Assembly (NCBI GenBank): GCA_002733915.1
Contig: NVXN01000002.1
Span: forward strand, 291,697-301,464
Length of the DNA: 9,768 nucleotides
Origin: Aequorivita sp.
GTDB lineage: Bacteria; Bacteroidota; Bacteroidia; Flavobacteriales; Flavobacteriaceae
Direction: 5' to 3'
Position 1 is the first letter of the stretch. Each line of letters opens with the position of its first letter. Positions 1-6,863 of this stretch are shown piece by piece. Under the pieces are notes generated by a model that ran no database searches, was not told the origin of the DNA, and worked only from the letters and a program-made list of their open reading frames with translations. Made by a program: the position numbers and the translations under genes.

Positions 1-1110
1 TCCCAAAATTTAGGGGCGGGGAAACTGAAGAATCTGCAGAACTTTCCGGCACAGGCTATTTATTTCAATATTGGGCTAAGTATAATCGTTTTGTTCTCCA
101 CCTATTTTTTTGTTGAAGATATACTTAAAATCCTCAATGCAGAAGGGATGGTTTTAACTTTCAGTCTTGATTATTACAACATTCGCGTTTGGGGGTTTCC
201 ACTTACACTTTTCACTTTTGCTGTCTTTGGATTGTTTCGTGGGCTGCAAAATACCTTTTGGCCAATGGTAATAGCCACCATTGGCGCTACTTTAAATATA
301 GGTCTGGATTTTGTCTTGGTCTATGGAATTGAAGGATATATTTTACCAATGGGAATAAAAGGCGCAGCTTGGGCGAGCCTTATTTCACAGGCAGTGATGG
401 CCATAATAGCGCTGTTTTTTCTTCTAAAAAAAACCGAAGTTTCCCTAAGGCTCAAATTTCCGCTACATCCTGAAATAAAACGCCTAGTAGCCATGAGCTT
501 TAATCTGTTTCTGCGATCGGTAGCTTTAAACACGGCTTTAATTCTTGCCACCCGCGAAGCTGCTCATTTGGGAAAAGAACATATTGCCGCCCACACCATT
601 GCTTTCAACATTTGGATTTTTACTGCTTTTTTTATTGACGGTTACGGCGCCGCTGGGAATATTCTGGGCGGAAAACTTTTGGGTGAATGCAATTATAGCT
701 CGCTTTGGAAACTTACAAAAAAAGTAAATCTTTATAATTTGGGCGTTGCGGTATTCCTTGTTTTATTTGGACTGATGCTTTACGAACCGTTGGGACTTCT
801 TTTTAATAAAGATGAAAAAGTACTTTCCATTTTTTACGGCATGTTTTTTATGGCGCTTCTTTGCTTGCCGTTTAATGCATTGGCATTTACGCTCGATGCT
901 ATATTCAAAGGCTTAGGAGAAATGCGCTATCTTCGTAATGTTTTGTTGGGAGCCACTATTTTCGGCTTTATTCCCGTCCTTTATTTTTCAAAATATATGG
1001 ATTGGGGGCTTATTGGCATTTGGACGGCGCTTATTGTTTGGGTGGCGTATCGGGCTGTCGCATTAATGATTAAATTCCGAAGAAAATACATTCCGCTAAT
1101 CGGAAATTAA
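1..1110 (+). CDS. MATE family efflux transporter, DinF-like (5' end outside window)
   Basis: C-terminal 369 residues of a multidrug and toxin extrusion (MATE) transporter, an inner-membrane antiporter that expels organic compounds in exchange for Na+ or H+. The frame is open from the first base and begins with QNLGAGK, the motif found near residue 65-70 in the first half of MATE proteins, so about 70-80 residues are missing (full proteins are about 450). Further visible signs are FRGLQNTFWP (visible residues 79-88), the second-half counterpart GNILGGKLLG (219-228) and about ten hydrophobic segments. The stretch around LDAIFKGLGEMRYLRN (298-313) and the DGYGAAGN run before the second motif resemble the DinF branch. 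A TTG at 91 lies inside the conserved frame and is not the start. A 32-residue membrane ORF follows 21 bp later and may share the transcript. Family is certain; substrate unknown. Confidence 0.93.
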   Translation, partial: SQNLGAGKLKNLQNFPAQAIYFNIGLSIIVLFSTYFFVEDILKILNAEGMVLTFSLDYYNIRVWGFPLTLFTFAVFGLFRGLQNTFWPMVIATIGATLNIGLDFVLVYGIEGYILPMGIKGAAWASLISQAVMAIIALFFLLKKTEVSLRLKFPLHPEIKRLVAMSFNLFLRSVALNTALILATREAAHLGKEHIAAHTIAFNIWIFTAFFIDGYGAAGNILGGKLLGECNYSSLWKLTKKVNLYNLGVAVFLVLFGLMLYEPLGLLFNKDEKVLSIFYGMFFMALLCLPFNALAFTLDAIFKGLGEMRYLRNVLLGATIFGFIPVLYFSKYMDWGLIGIWTALIVWVAYRAVALMIKFRRKYIPLIGN

Positions 1111-1131
1111 ATACATTTATTAAAAAAAAAT

Positions 1132-1230
1132 ATGGATTGGTTAAAGTTTATTGGCGGCCCCGGCCTCTTTCTAATACTGGCGGTTTTAGTAATTGCGGTA
1201 GTTGCTTATCAAAAAATCAAAAAAAAGTAG
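1132..1230 (+). CDS. Small single-pass membrane protein, 32 residues
   Basis: A short ORF from ATG 1132 to TAG 1230. It reads MDWLKFIGG, then a continuous hydrophobic stretch rich in L, I, V and A (residues about 11-26), then a basic tail QKIKKK. This is the layout of a one-helix inner-membrane peptide with its positive end in the cytoplasm by the positive-inside rule. An A-rich run (nine A's) lies just before the ATG, as is common in Bacteroidota, where Shine-Dalgarno sites are rare. It starts 21 bp after the MATE transporter stop and ends 11 bp before the stop of the convergent hydroxylase gene, so it fills an otherwise empty spacer. Function unknown; a role as a small partner of the transporter would be pure guesswork. 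Chance ORFs of this length are common, but the clean helix-plus-lysine design argues for a real gene. Confidence 0.55.
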   Translation: MDWLKFIGGPGLFLILAVLVIAVVAYQKIKKK

Positions 1231-1241
1231 CATATTTAATG

Positions 1242-1877
1242 TTAACGCGTTTTTAGCCAACCCGTAATACTCATACGTTCCGAAGCCTTTACTACTTTCA
1301 CCTCGTGTTCCAGGACTTGGCTTTCAAAAATAACTACCCGACCCGGAAGCGGTAAAATATCCAGATCTTCTTTTTCGGTATAAATGGTAAGCTCACCGCC
1401 ATTTTCGCACGGCCAATTATCTTCGTTTAAATAACAAACAATGGACAATTTTCGTCGATCATCGTTTTGAAAAGTGTCTAAATGCCGTTTATAAAATGTG
1501 CCGGTTGGATATACCGCGTAGTGAAATTCCTTTTGAAGAATCCCTAAAAAACAAGTCTTATTTAAGTAATTGACCAGTTCATTTATTTTTTTGAAGAAAA
1601 GCAATTCAGCTTCATTTGCGTTTTTTTCATCCATCCAAAGAATAAAGTCGCCGCGTATGGTTTTATCTATTTCTTCATTGGTACGGTTGCCGATGGCAGA
1701 TTTTTTAAAACGATCTGCATGGTATTTTGCCAAGAGCGAAGTACGTAGAATTTCAACTTCTTCCGAAGAAAAAAAGTCATCCACAATACTGTATTGCTGC
1801 TGTAACAGGTCGTCAATTACAGTTTCAAACAGTGGGTTTTCAACAAATTCAAGCTGTTCAAAAAGTTCTTCGGTCAT
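1242..1877 (-). CDS. 2-oxoglutarate/Fe(II)-dependent oxygenase, prolyl 4-hydroxylase (PHD/SM-20) type
   Basis: 211-residue cytoplasmic dioxygenase expected to hydroxylate a substrate with O2 and 2-oxoglutarate. The double-stranded beta-helix shows the iron triad H132, D134 (in YKRHLDTF) and H191 (in LEHEV), and R201 in RMSITGW for 2-oxoglutarate. The lead-in YPTGTFYKRHLD, then RRKLSIVCYLN and GGELTIY, is the pattern of the PHD/EGLN (SM-20) branch rather than of small-molecule oxygenases, and IRGDFILWMD (75-83) matches the R-x-D...W element of that branch. The characterised bacterial relative, Pseudomonas PPHD, hydroxylates a proline of EF-Tu; that substrate is only an inference here. There is no signal peptide. 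It is divergent from queD with 189 bp between, and converges on the small membrane ORF. A TAnnTTTG box lies 23 bp before the ATG. Confidence 0.88.
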   Translation of the reverse strand: MTEELFEQLEFVENPLFETVIDDLLQQQYSIVDDFFSSEEVEILRTSLLAKYHADRFKKSAIGNRTNEEIDKTIRGDFILWMDEKNANEAELLFFKKINELVNYLNKTCFLGILQKEFHYAVYPTGTFYKRHLDTFQNDDRRKLSIVCYLNEDNWPCENGGELTIYTEKEDLDILPLPGRVVIFESQVLEHEVKVVKASERMSITGWLKTR

Positions 1878-1899
1878 GCTGGATTTTTTAAAAAGTGGG

Positions 1900-1907
1900 C
1901 AAATATA
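1900..1907 (-). promoter_or_regulatory. Candidate -7 box (TATATTTG) for the hydroxylase gene
   Basis: Read on the minus strand this is TATATTTG, an exact match to the Bacteroidota TAnnTTTG element, 22 bases before the ATG at 1877. No convincing TTTG -33 box is seen upstream, so this is only a candidate. Confidence 0.4.
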
Positions 1908-2041
1908 GTGCAGAAATCGATTGGTTTTTTTAATCAGTTAAAAAGATAAGCTTCTTTAGCAAGAAACCACGTGTACTTTTAAATAAAACCACCTCTATTT
2001 TTTTCAAAAGCCATATTTTAAAACGTGGGCGTATAAAATTG

Positions 2042-2049
2042 TATCTTTG
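2042..2049 (+). promoter_or_regulatory. Candidate -7 box (TATCTTTG) for queD
   Basis: Exact match to TAnnTTTG, 17 bases before the queD ATG, which would give a very short 5' leader of roughly 10-13 nt. The -33 region holds only a weak TTTTA at 2016-2020. The same eight bases occur again directly before lpxH. Confidence 0.5.
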
Positions 2050-2066
2050 TTGCCCAACTTTATACA

Positions 2067-2516
2067 ATGGAGCAGATACGCATTACCAAGATTTTTTCTT
2101 TTGAAACCGGCCACGCACTCTACGGTTATGATGGCAAATGTAGAAATGTGCACGGCCACAGTTATAAGCTTTCCGTTACCGTAATAGGCAGCCCCATTGC
2201 CAACAACGAAAACGTGAAATTTGGGATGGTAATCGATTTTGGCGACCTAAAAAAAATTGTAAAAGAAGAAATTGTGGATGTTTTTGACCACGCCACGGTT
2301 TTCAACAAGAACACACCACACGTTGAGTTGGCAAAGGAATTGAGCGATCGCGGGCACAGTGTATTGCTTGTGGATTATCAGCCCACCAGCGAAATGATGG
2401 TGATTGATTTTTCTGAAAAAATAAAAAAACGTCTTCCTAAAAATATAATGCTTCACTCCTTACGGCTACAGGAAACTGATAGTAGCTATGCGGAGTGGTT
2501 TTCAGGAGATAATTAA
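2067..2516 (+). CDS. queD: 6-carboxy-5,6,7,8-tetrahydropterin synthase (QueD/PTPS family)
   Basis: 149-residue cytoplasmic enzyme of the 6-pyruvoyl-tetrahydropterin synthase fold. QueD converts 7,8-dihydroneopterin triphosphate to 6-carboxytetrahydropterin, the second step from GTP to preQ0 and then queuosine in tRNA. The three zinc histidines are H16 (in FETGHAL), H29 and H31 (in NVHGH); C25 fits the catalytic cysteine, D74-H75 the catalytic pair, and E136 in QETDSSYAEW the pterin-anchoring glutamate; PTSE at 106-109 is also family-typical. It is longer than the E. coli enzyme (about 120 residues) because of an insert at about residues 78-103, a form I associate with Bacteroidota. Other queuosine genes are not in the window. 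The start is the ATG just after a TATCTTTG box, and lpxH follows 26 bp later on the same strand. A biopterin-type PTPS role is less likely. Confidence 0.9.
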   Translation: MEQIRITKIFSFETGHALYGYDGKCRNVHGHSYKLSVTVIGSPIANNENVKFGMVIDFGDLKKIVKEEIVDVFDHATVFNKNTPHVELAKELSDRGHSVLLVDYQPTSEMMVIDFSEKIKKRLPKNIMLHSLRLQETDSSYAEWFSGDN

Positions 2517-2531
2517 ACCGAATCACTTTCC

Positions 2532-2539
2532 TATCTTTG
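2532..2539 (+). promoter_or_regulatory. Candidate -7 box (TATCTTTG) immediately before lpxH
   Basis: Exact TAnnTTTG match identical to the box before queD, but only three bases from the ATG at 2543. If used, transcription would start at or within a few bases of the ATG, giving a leaderless mRNA. No clear -33 TTTG is present in the end of queD, so a chance match cannot be excluded. Confidence 0.35.
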
Positions 2540-2542
2540 AAT

Positions 2543-3301
2543 ATGCAAATCCCACAGGGCAAAAAAATATACTTTTCCAGCGATAACCATCTTGGTGCGC
2601 CCACTCAGGCCGAGAGTTTACCACGTGAAAAGACTTTTGTAAACTGGCTGGACAGCATTAAGCACGATGCCGAAGTGATTTTTCTTCTCGGCGATCTTTT
2701 CGATTTTTGGTTTGAATATAGAACCGTTGTACCGAAAGGCTTTGTACGCACTTTAGGCAAGCTTGCCGAACTTCGTGACAGTGGCATCCAAATCCACTTT
2801 TTTGTGGGCAACCATGATTTGTGGATGCACGATTATTTTGAGAAGGAATTGAACATTCCCGTGTATCACGACCCAAAGGAATTTGTTTTTAATAACAAGC
2901 ATTTCTTCATCGGTCACGGCGACGGTAAAGGTCCGGGCGATAAAGGGTACAAGCGGATGAAGAAAGTCTTTACAAATCCATTTTCAAAATGGCTTTTCCG
3001 ATGGTTGCACCCCGATATTGGTGTGCGGGTGGCGCAGCATCTTTCAGTAAAAAACAAGCTGATTTCTGGTGATGAGGACAAAGAATTTTTGGGCGAGGAA
3101 AAGGAATGGCTTGCGCAATACTCAAAACGAAAACTGGAAAGCAAACATTTTGATTATTTCGTTTTCGGTCACCGCCATTTACCGATGGAAATTAAGGTGG
3201 GTGAAAATACAACATATTTCAATTTGGGCGATTGGATAAACCATTACACCTTTGGCGTTTTTGATGGGGAAAAGTTTGAGTTGAAGAATTTTTATACTTA
3301 A
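2543..3301 (+). CDS. lpxH: UDP-2,3-diacylglucosamine diphosphatase (LpxH type)
   Basis: 252-residue calcineurin-like metallophosphoesterase, peripheral on the inner membrane. LpxH hydrolyses UDP-2,3-diacylglucosamine to lipid X and UMP, the fourth step of lipid A synthesis. The metal-binding motifs appear in order: SDNHLG (D14, H16), GDLFDFW (D51), GNHD (89-92), GHGDG (124-128) and GHRH (209-212), followed by NLGDWINH (227-234), a typical LpxH C-terminal signature. The basic and aromatic stretch with KWLFRWLHP (149-157) fits the acyl-chain and membrane-facing cap. Length matches the family (about 240-260). ATG 2543 was chosen over the in-frame TTG at 2537 because that TTG lies inside a TATCTTTG promoter-like box. 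It is 26 bp after queD, in the same direction, and convergent with recJ. Another member of the phosphoesterase family is possible but less likely. Confidence 0.87.
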   Translation: MQIPQGKKIYFSSDNHLGAPTQAESLPREKTFVNWLDSIKHDAEVIFLLGDLFDFWFEYRTVVPKGFVRTLGKLAELRDSGIQIHFFVGNHDLWMHDYFEKELNIPVYHDPKEFVFNNKHFFIGHGDGKGPGDKGYKRMKKVFTNPFSKWLFRWLHPDIGVRVAQHLSVKNKLISGDEDKEFLGEEKEWLAQYSKRKLESKHFDYFVFGHRHLPMEIKVGENTTYFNLGDWINHYTFGVFDGEKFELKNFYT

Positions 3302-3340
3302 GATTTGTGGAGGTTTCATATACACTATTCATAATTTCTG

Positions 3341-3373
3341 TATGGCTTATCTATGGCTTATCTATGACTTATA
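3341..3373. repeat. Three tandem copies of an 11-bp unit (TATGGCTTATC)
   Basis: Units at 3341-3351 and 3352-3362 are identical TATGGCTTATC; the third, 3363-3373, is TATGACTTATA (9 of 11). The array sits in the 120-bp spacer between the convergent lpxH and recJ genes. It has no strong hairpin and codes for nothing convincing. The unit length is close to one DNA helical turn. Confidence 0.85.
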
Positions 3374-3393
3374 TGCGGGTGATCCTAAGCTTT

Positions 3394-3415
3394 GATCCGT
3401 CCTTGACCCGTCCTG
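3394..3415. repeat. Two tandem copies of a second 11-bp unit (GAyCCGTCCTk)
   Basis: GATCCGTCCTT at 3394-3404 is followed directly by GACCCGTCCTG at 3405-3415 (9 of 11 identical). A looser third copy, GATCCTAAGCTTT at 3381-3393, shares the GATCC start and CTT end with two extra bases. It lies 20 bp after the TATGGCTTATC array and has the same unit length but an unrelated sequence. It ends 6 bp before the recJ stop codon. Confidence 0.7.
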
Positions 3416-3421
3416 AAATAG

Positions 3422-5116
3422 TTATTGGCTCTTAAGATCTTTTAATCGCAACTGCAGACTCACATTTCCCTGCCACTCATTTTCATCTATGCAATAGGCA
3501 GCCTTAAACGGTTTTCCGCCGCAGGCTATTTCCTGTTTGTCCGAAAGGCTAAAACCAATTCCGGTAAATTGATTTGAATTTCCCTGTTTTACCACTACCC
3601 GAAGATGCGTTTTGTCTTCACCCACACATTTTCCCCACCCCGTATCCATTAAGTTTTGTGTCATAAAAGTAGGCGTCATATTTCCTGGGCCAAACGGAGC
3701 AAATTGTTTTAAAATCCTAAAAAATTTTGGGGTAATGTCTTCTAGGTTTATTTCGGCATCTATTTTTATTTCGGGCGTTAGTAGATGTGGGTCGATGGTT
3801 TCGGAAACTACCCTTTCAAATGCATTTTTAAAGTTTTCAAAATCTTTTTCAAACAGCGTCAATCCTGCTGCATACATATGCCCTCCGAACTGTTCTATGT
3901 GTTCCGAACAACTTTCCAAAGCATTGTAAACGTCAAATCCGCTAACGGAACGGGCAGAGGCGGCAAGCTTTTCACCACTTTTGGTAAACACCAAAGTGGG
4001 GCGATAATAGGTTTCCGTCAAACGGGAAGCCACGATGCCGATTACGCCTTTGTGCCAATTTTCTTGATAAACTACCGTGGTCTTTCGTTCCTGTTCGTTA
4101 TTTTGAATTATTTGCTGAAGGGCTTCCTCGGTAATTACTTTATCGGCGTCCCTGCGTTCGGTATTGAAACTTTCAATTTCGGCAGCGTAGGTTTCGGCTT
4201 TTTCAGAATCTATTTCTGTAAGTAGCGTTACTGCATGGTTTCCGTGTTTCATGCGTCCGGCAGCGTTAATACGCGGGGCGATAACGAAAACCACATCGGT
4301 AATGGTAAGGGTTTCTTTTTTCACTTGCTTTAAAATAGCCTGTATTCCAATACGCGGATTGCTATTTATTACTTTAAGTCCGTAATGGGCGAGGATTCGG
4401 TTTTCACCCGTAATGGGGACAATATCTGCAGCAATTGCAGTTGCTACTAAATCTAAATACAGCAAAAGATCTTCAATATTTAACCCTCTTCTTTCGGCCA
4501 AGGCCTGTATGAGTTTGAAACCAACACCGCAGCCGCAAAGTTCTTTGTACGGATAATCACAATCTTCACGTTTTGGATCGAGCACCGCAACTGCTTTTGG
4601 AATTTCCTTCCCTGGACGGTGGTGGTCGCAGATTATAAAATCGATATTCTTTTCGGAAGCGTAGGCAACTTTATCGATGGCTTTTATACCGCAGTCCAAA
4701 GCGATAATCAGTGAAAAACCATTGTCTTCTGCATAATCAATTCCTTTGTATGAAACACCGTAACCTTCATCATAACGATCGGGAATGTAGGTTGAAATAT
4801 TGGAATAATAGCTTTTTAAATAGGAAGAAAGTAGCGCTACACTTGTGGTCCCGTCAACATCATAATCGCCATAGATTAAAATATTTTCTTCGTCTTCAAT
4901 TGCTTTTTCAATTCGTAGAAGGGCTTTGTCCATATCCTTCATCAAAAATGGGTCGTGCAGATTATCCAGACTTGGGCGAAAAAATCTTTCAGCTTCCTCA
5001 AAAGTTTCAACCCCACGTTGTACTAAAAGCGACGCAATTATAGGCTCGACATTCAAGGATTTTGAAAGTGAATGTACTTTTTCAGGATCGGGTTTTGGTT
5101 TTAGGGTCCAGCGCAT
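3422..5116 (-). CDS. recJ: Single-stranded-DNA-specific exonuclease RecJ
   Basis: 564-residue cytoplasmic 5'-3' single-strand DNA exonuclease of the DHH phosphoesterase family, working in recombination repair (RecF pathway), mismatch repair and rescue of stalled forks. From the chosen ATG the motifs are YGDYDVDG (82-89), ALDCGIKA (139-146), CDHH (163-166), the long connecting helix region, RINAAGRMKHG (282-291), the DHHA1 domain with WHKGVIGIVASR (354-365) and SARSVSGFDVYNAL (387-400), GGHMYAAG (411-418) and a C-terminal OB-fold. All catalytic aspartates and histidines are present and the length is normal. ATG 5116 (MRWTLKPKP) is preferred to an in-frame TTG at 5134 because related proteins begin with this sequence. 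It faces lpxH across an 11-bp tandem-repeat spacer and is divergent from the T9SS-exported gene. Confidence 0.95.
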   Translation of the reverse strand: MRWTLKPKPDPEKVHSLSKSLNVEPIIASLLVQRGVETFEEAERFFRPSLDNLHDPFLMKDMDKALLRIEKAIEDEENILIYGDYDVDGTTSVALLSSYLKSYYSNISTYIPDRYDEGYGVSYKGIDYAEDNGFSLIIALDCGIKAIDKVAYASEKNIDFIICDHHRPGKEIPKAVAVLDPKREDCDYPYKELCGCGVGFKLIQALAERRGLNIEDLLLYLDLVATAIAADIVPITGENRILAHYGLKVINSNPRIGIQAILKQVKKETLTITDVVFVIAPRINAAGRMKHGNHAVTLLTEIDSEKAETYAAEIESFNTERRDADKVITEEALQQIIQNNEQERKTTVVYQENWHKGVIGIVASRLTETYYRPTLVFTKSGEKLAASARSVSGFDVYNALESCSEHIEQFGGHMYAAGLTLFEKDFENFKNAFERVVSETIDPHLLTPEIKIDAEINLEDITPKFFRILKQFAPFGPGNMTPTFMTQNLMDTGWGKCVGEDKTHLRVVVKQGNSNQFTGIGFSLSDKQEIACGGKPFKAAYCIDENEWQGNVSLQLRLKDLKSQ

Positions 5117-5204
5117 ATACTTCGTAAATTCCAAAGCTTAAAATTACAAATTCTAAAATTCGGTTTGGTTGTGATATTAAATAAAGGGGAGAGGTGTAAA
5201 ATTA

Positions 5205-5212
5205 CAAAATTA
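5205..5212 (-). promoter_or_regulatory. Candidate -7 box (TAATTTTG) for recJ
   Basis: On the minus strand this reads TAATTTTG, matching TAnnTTTG, 88 bases before the recJ ATG. It overlaps the upstream copy of a 12-bp direct repeat (TAAAATTACAAA at 5197-5208 and 5139-5150). The nearer copy carries only an imperfect box with an extra base. No clear -33 box; weak support. Confidence 0.22.
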
Positions 5213-5296
5213 AGATAATTGTTTATGTGCTTTTTGTATTTGATAATTTATTATCTTGTGGAACATTCTCCCCGTTAACCTATAATTTTTAAAATT

Positions 5297-6778
5297 ATGA
5301 AAGCACTTTTACTTTTTTTGGCGGGAATTTTATGTTTTGTTTCTTATGCACAGGATGGGAGTTTGGATACTTCGTTTGGGGATGGGGGAATTGTTGTGAT
5401 GGATATAGAAAACAGCAATGATATGGGATGGTATGTAGCCCAACAAGCGGATGGTAAAATCATAGTTTCTGGAGCCACAAGTCCTGATACAAATAATTTT
5501 TATTCCATATTGCTAAGGTATTTACCTGATGGTACATTGGATACTTCTTTTGGAACAAATGGGGTTGTTACTCAAGATTATGTGAGCTGGTATGGTGACC
5601 AAGGGTTTTTATCCATAGATAATACAGGAAACATTATAACAGCTGGTGTAGTATATCAAAATTCAAATACATATTTTATTATTTCAAGGTATTTGGAGAA
5701 TGGTCAACTGGATTATAGTTTTGGCACTGATGGTATTGTTTCTTTTCAAGGGGTTTATAATATAATTCTTTTGTCAGATGGTTCTTTTCTTTTATTGCGC
5801 TTTACAGCTAGCGATGAAATATCTATTTCACATTACTTAAATGATGGTACATTGGATGTTTTATTTGGCACGAATGGTACCGCAGTCTCAACTTTTTCTG
5901 GTGAAAGCTTTAGAATTAGGGAAACAAAAGTGGATGGCCAAGAAAATATTTTTCTTTTAGGGACGCGTGATAATAATGCCAATGCGGATATTATTTTGAT
6001 GAAATTTCAGCCAAGTGGTTATTTGGATAGTAACTTTGGGAATAATGGAGCGGTAACAAAAAATATTGATGCTCTTAATCCGATGAACTTTAGCAGTGCA
6101 AGTCTCGATTTTACCACTGATGGTAAACCAGTGATTGCGGGAAGTTGTGGTGCCTGTGTAGATCTTTTCAACCCAGTAATGCAGCCTTTTTTTATAAGAT
6201 ATTTAAACGATGGTTCGCCTGATTCAAATTTTGGAAATAATGGAACAATTCTATTTCCTGTTTCTGGTTTCAGCATCTCCCAACTATTTGTTCAAGAAAA
6301 TCAGAGTATGATTGTCAGTGGAAGATTGTTAGATTGTTTTGAGGGAAGCATTTATGCGGTAAACAGATATTTTGAAGGAGGATTTATTGACAATTCATTT
6401 AACGGAGCATCACTGGAATTTGATTATTATCAAACTATTTTACAACAAGACGGAAAAATTTTAAGTGTCGGAAATACCTATTGGTATGATGGTCAGGAAG
6501 ATATTGTTTTGCTTCGGCATAACAACAACCCTTTATCCGTTCCGGAATTTCAAAACCAAATAGCAACCATTTACCCAAACCCATCAAATGGTATTTTTAC
6601 TCTTAATTATGAATTGTTTTCTGAAAAAATACCTTATCAAATTTCCGATATTACGGGAAAAGTTATTGCAACAGGCGAATTAACTGAAAAGCAATCACAG
6701 CTAGACCTTTCTTCTGCACAAAATGGAGTTTATTTTCTAAAAACTAATAATAGGGTGTTTAAACTTCTGAAGGACTAA
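5297..6778 (+). CDS. Secreted delta-60-repeat protein with T9SS type A sorting domain
   Basis: 493-residue exported protein. A Sec signal peptide covers residues 1-18 (MKALLLFLAG..., cleavage after SYA). Seven copies of the delta-60 (DUF5122) signature G-x-LD-x-SFG-x-x-G begin at residues 21, 79, 136, 184, 241, 306 and 362, spaced 48-65 residues and usually preceded by RYLxDG; the last is degraded (GFIDNSF without the FG..G end). Seven units suggest a beta-propeller-like solenoid. The C-terminus (about 422-493) has IYPNPSNG (425-432), ISDITGKVI, LDLSSAQNGVYFLK and a terminal KLLK, the Por/T9SS type A domain that directs export across the outer membrane and release or anchoring at the cell surface. 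Cysteines C284, C287 and C347 could form disulfides. Base composition looks more AT-rich than the neighbours. It is divergent from recJ and stands alone. Ligand or activity unknown. Confidence 0.92.
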   Translation: MKALLLFLAGILCFVSYAQDGSLDTSFGDGGIVVMDIENSNDMGWYVAQQADGKIIVSGATSPDTNNFYSILLRYLPDGTLDTSFGTNGVVTQDYVSWYGDQGFLSIDNTGNIITAGVVYQNSNTYFIISRYLENGQLDYSFGTDGIVSFQGVYNIILLSDGSFLLLRFTASDEISISHYLNDGTLDVLFGTNGTAVSTFSGESFRIRETKVDGQENIFLLGTRDNNANADIILMKFQPSGYLDSNFGNNGAVTKNIDALNPMNFSSASLDFTTDGKPVIAGSCGACVDLFNPVMQPFFIRYLNDGSPDSNFGNNGTILFPVSGFSISQLFVQENQSMIVSGRLLDCFEGSIYAVNRYFEGGFIDNSFNGASLEFDYYQTILQQDGKILSVGNTYWYDGQEDIVLLRHNNNPLSVPEFQNQIATIYPNPSNGIFTLNYELFSEKIPYQISDITGKVIATGELTEKQSQLDLSSAQNGVYFLKTNNRVFKLLKD

Positions 6779-6805
6779 TGCTTTTTTTGAATTTGGAGCT
6801 TATGA

Positions 6806-6838
6806 TTTGGTATTTGCCCTCGGCAATTCCTAACTTCG
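6806..6838 (+). promoter_or_regulatory. Weak candidate promoter for the AhpD-like gene
   Basis: TTTG at 6806-6809 and TAACTTCG at 6831-6838, one mismatch from TAnnTTTG, separated by 21 bases and ending 25 bases before the ATG at 6864. The layout fits a Bacteroidota promoter but the spacing is slightly long and the second box imperfect. Confidence 0.28.
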
Positions 6839-6863
6839 GATAAAATAATTATAAACATTACTG

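Noticed and set aside
91..93. TTG as the start of the MATE gene
   Set aside because: The frame is open upstream to base 1 and codes for the conserved QNLGAGK motif, so the gene begins outside the window.
1570..1908. 112-residue serine-rich ORF antisense to the hydroxylase
   Set aside because: Serine-rich composition arises from the opposite strand of the hydroxylase codons; no independent support.
1952..1965. Small inverted repeat TTCTT-TAGC-AAGAA in the spacer before queD
   Set aside because: Only five AT-rich pairs and no conserved motif; not a preQ1 riboswitch or terminator that I can recognise.
1964..1992. Direct repeat AAACCAC at 1964-1970 and 1986-1992, 22 bp apart upstream of queD
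   Set aside because: Seven bases in a short AT-rich spacer can recur by chance; no known operator matches.
2537..2539. TTG start for lpxH two codons upstream
   Set aside because: It lies inside the TATCTTTG box, and the ATG at 2543 gives a normal N-terminus.
3381..3397. Near-palindrome around AAGCTT as a bidirectional terminator
   Set aside because: The arms pair only with an asymmetric internal loop and no T-run follows on either strand.
3785..4225. 146-residue ORF antisense to recJ
   Set aside because: It lies wholly inside recJ on the other strand, has low-complexity F/G-rich sequence and no motif; a shadow of the real gene.
5132..5134. TTG start giving a 570-residue RecJ
   Set aside because: The ATG at 5116 gives MRWTLKPKP, the usual beginning of related RecJ proteins.
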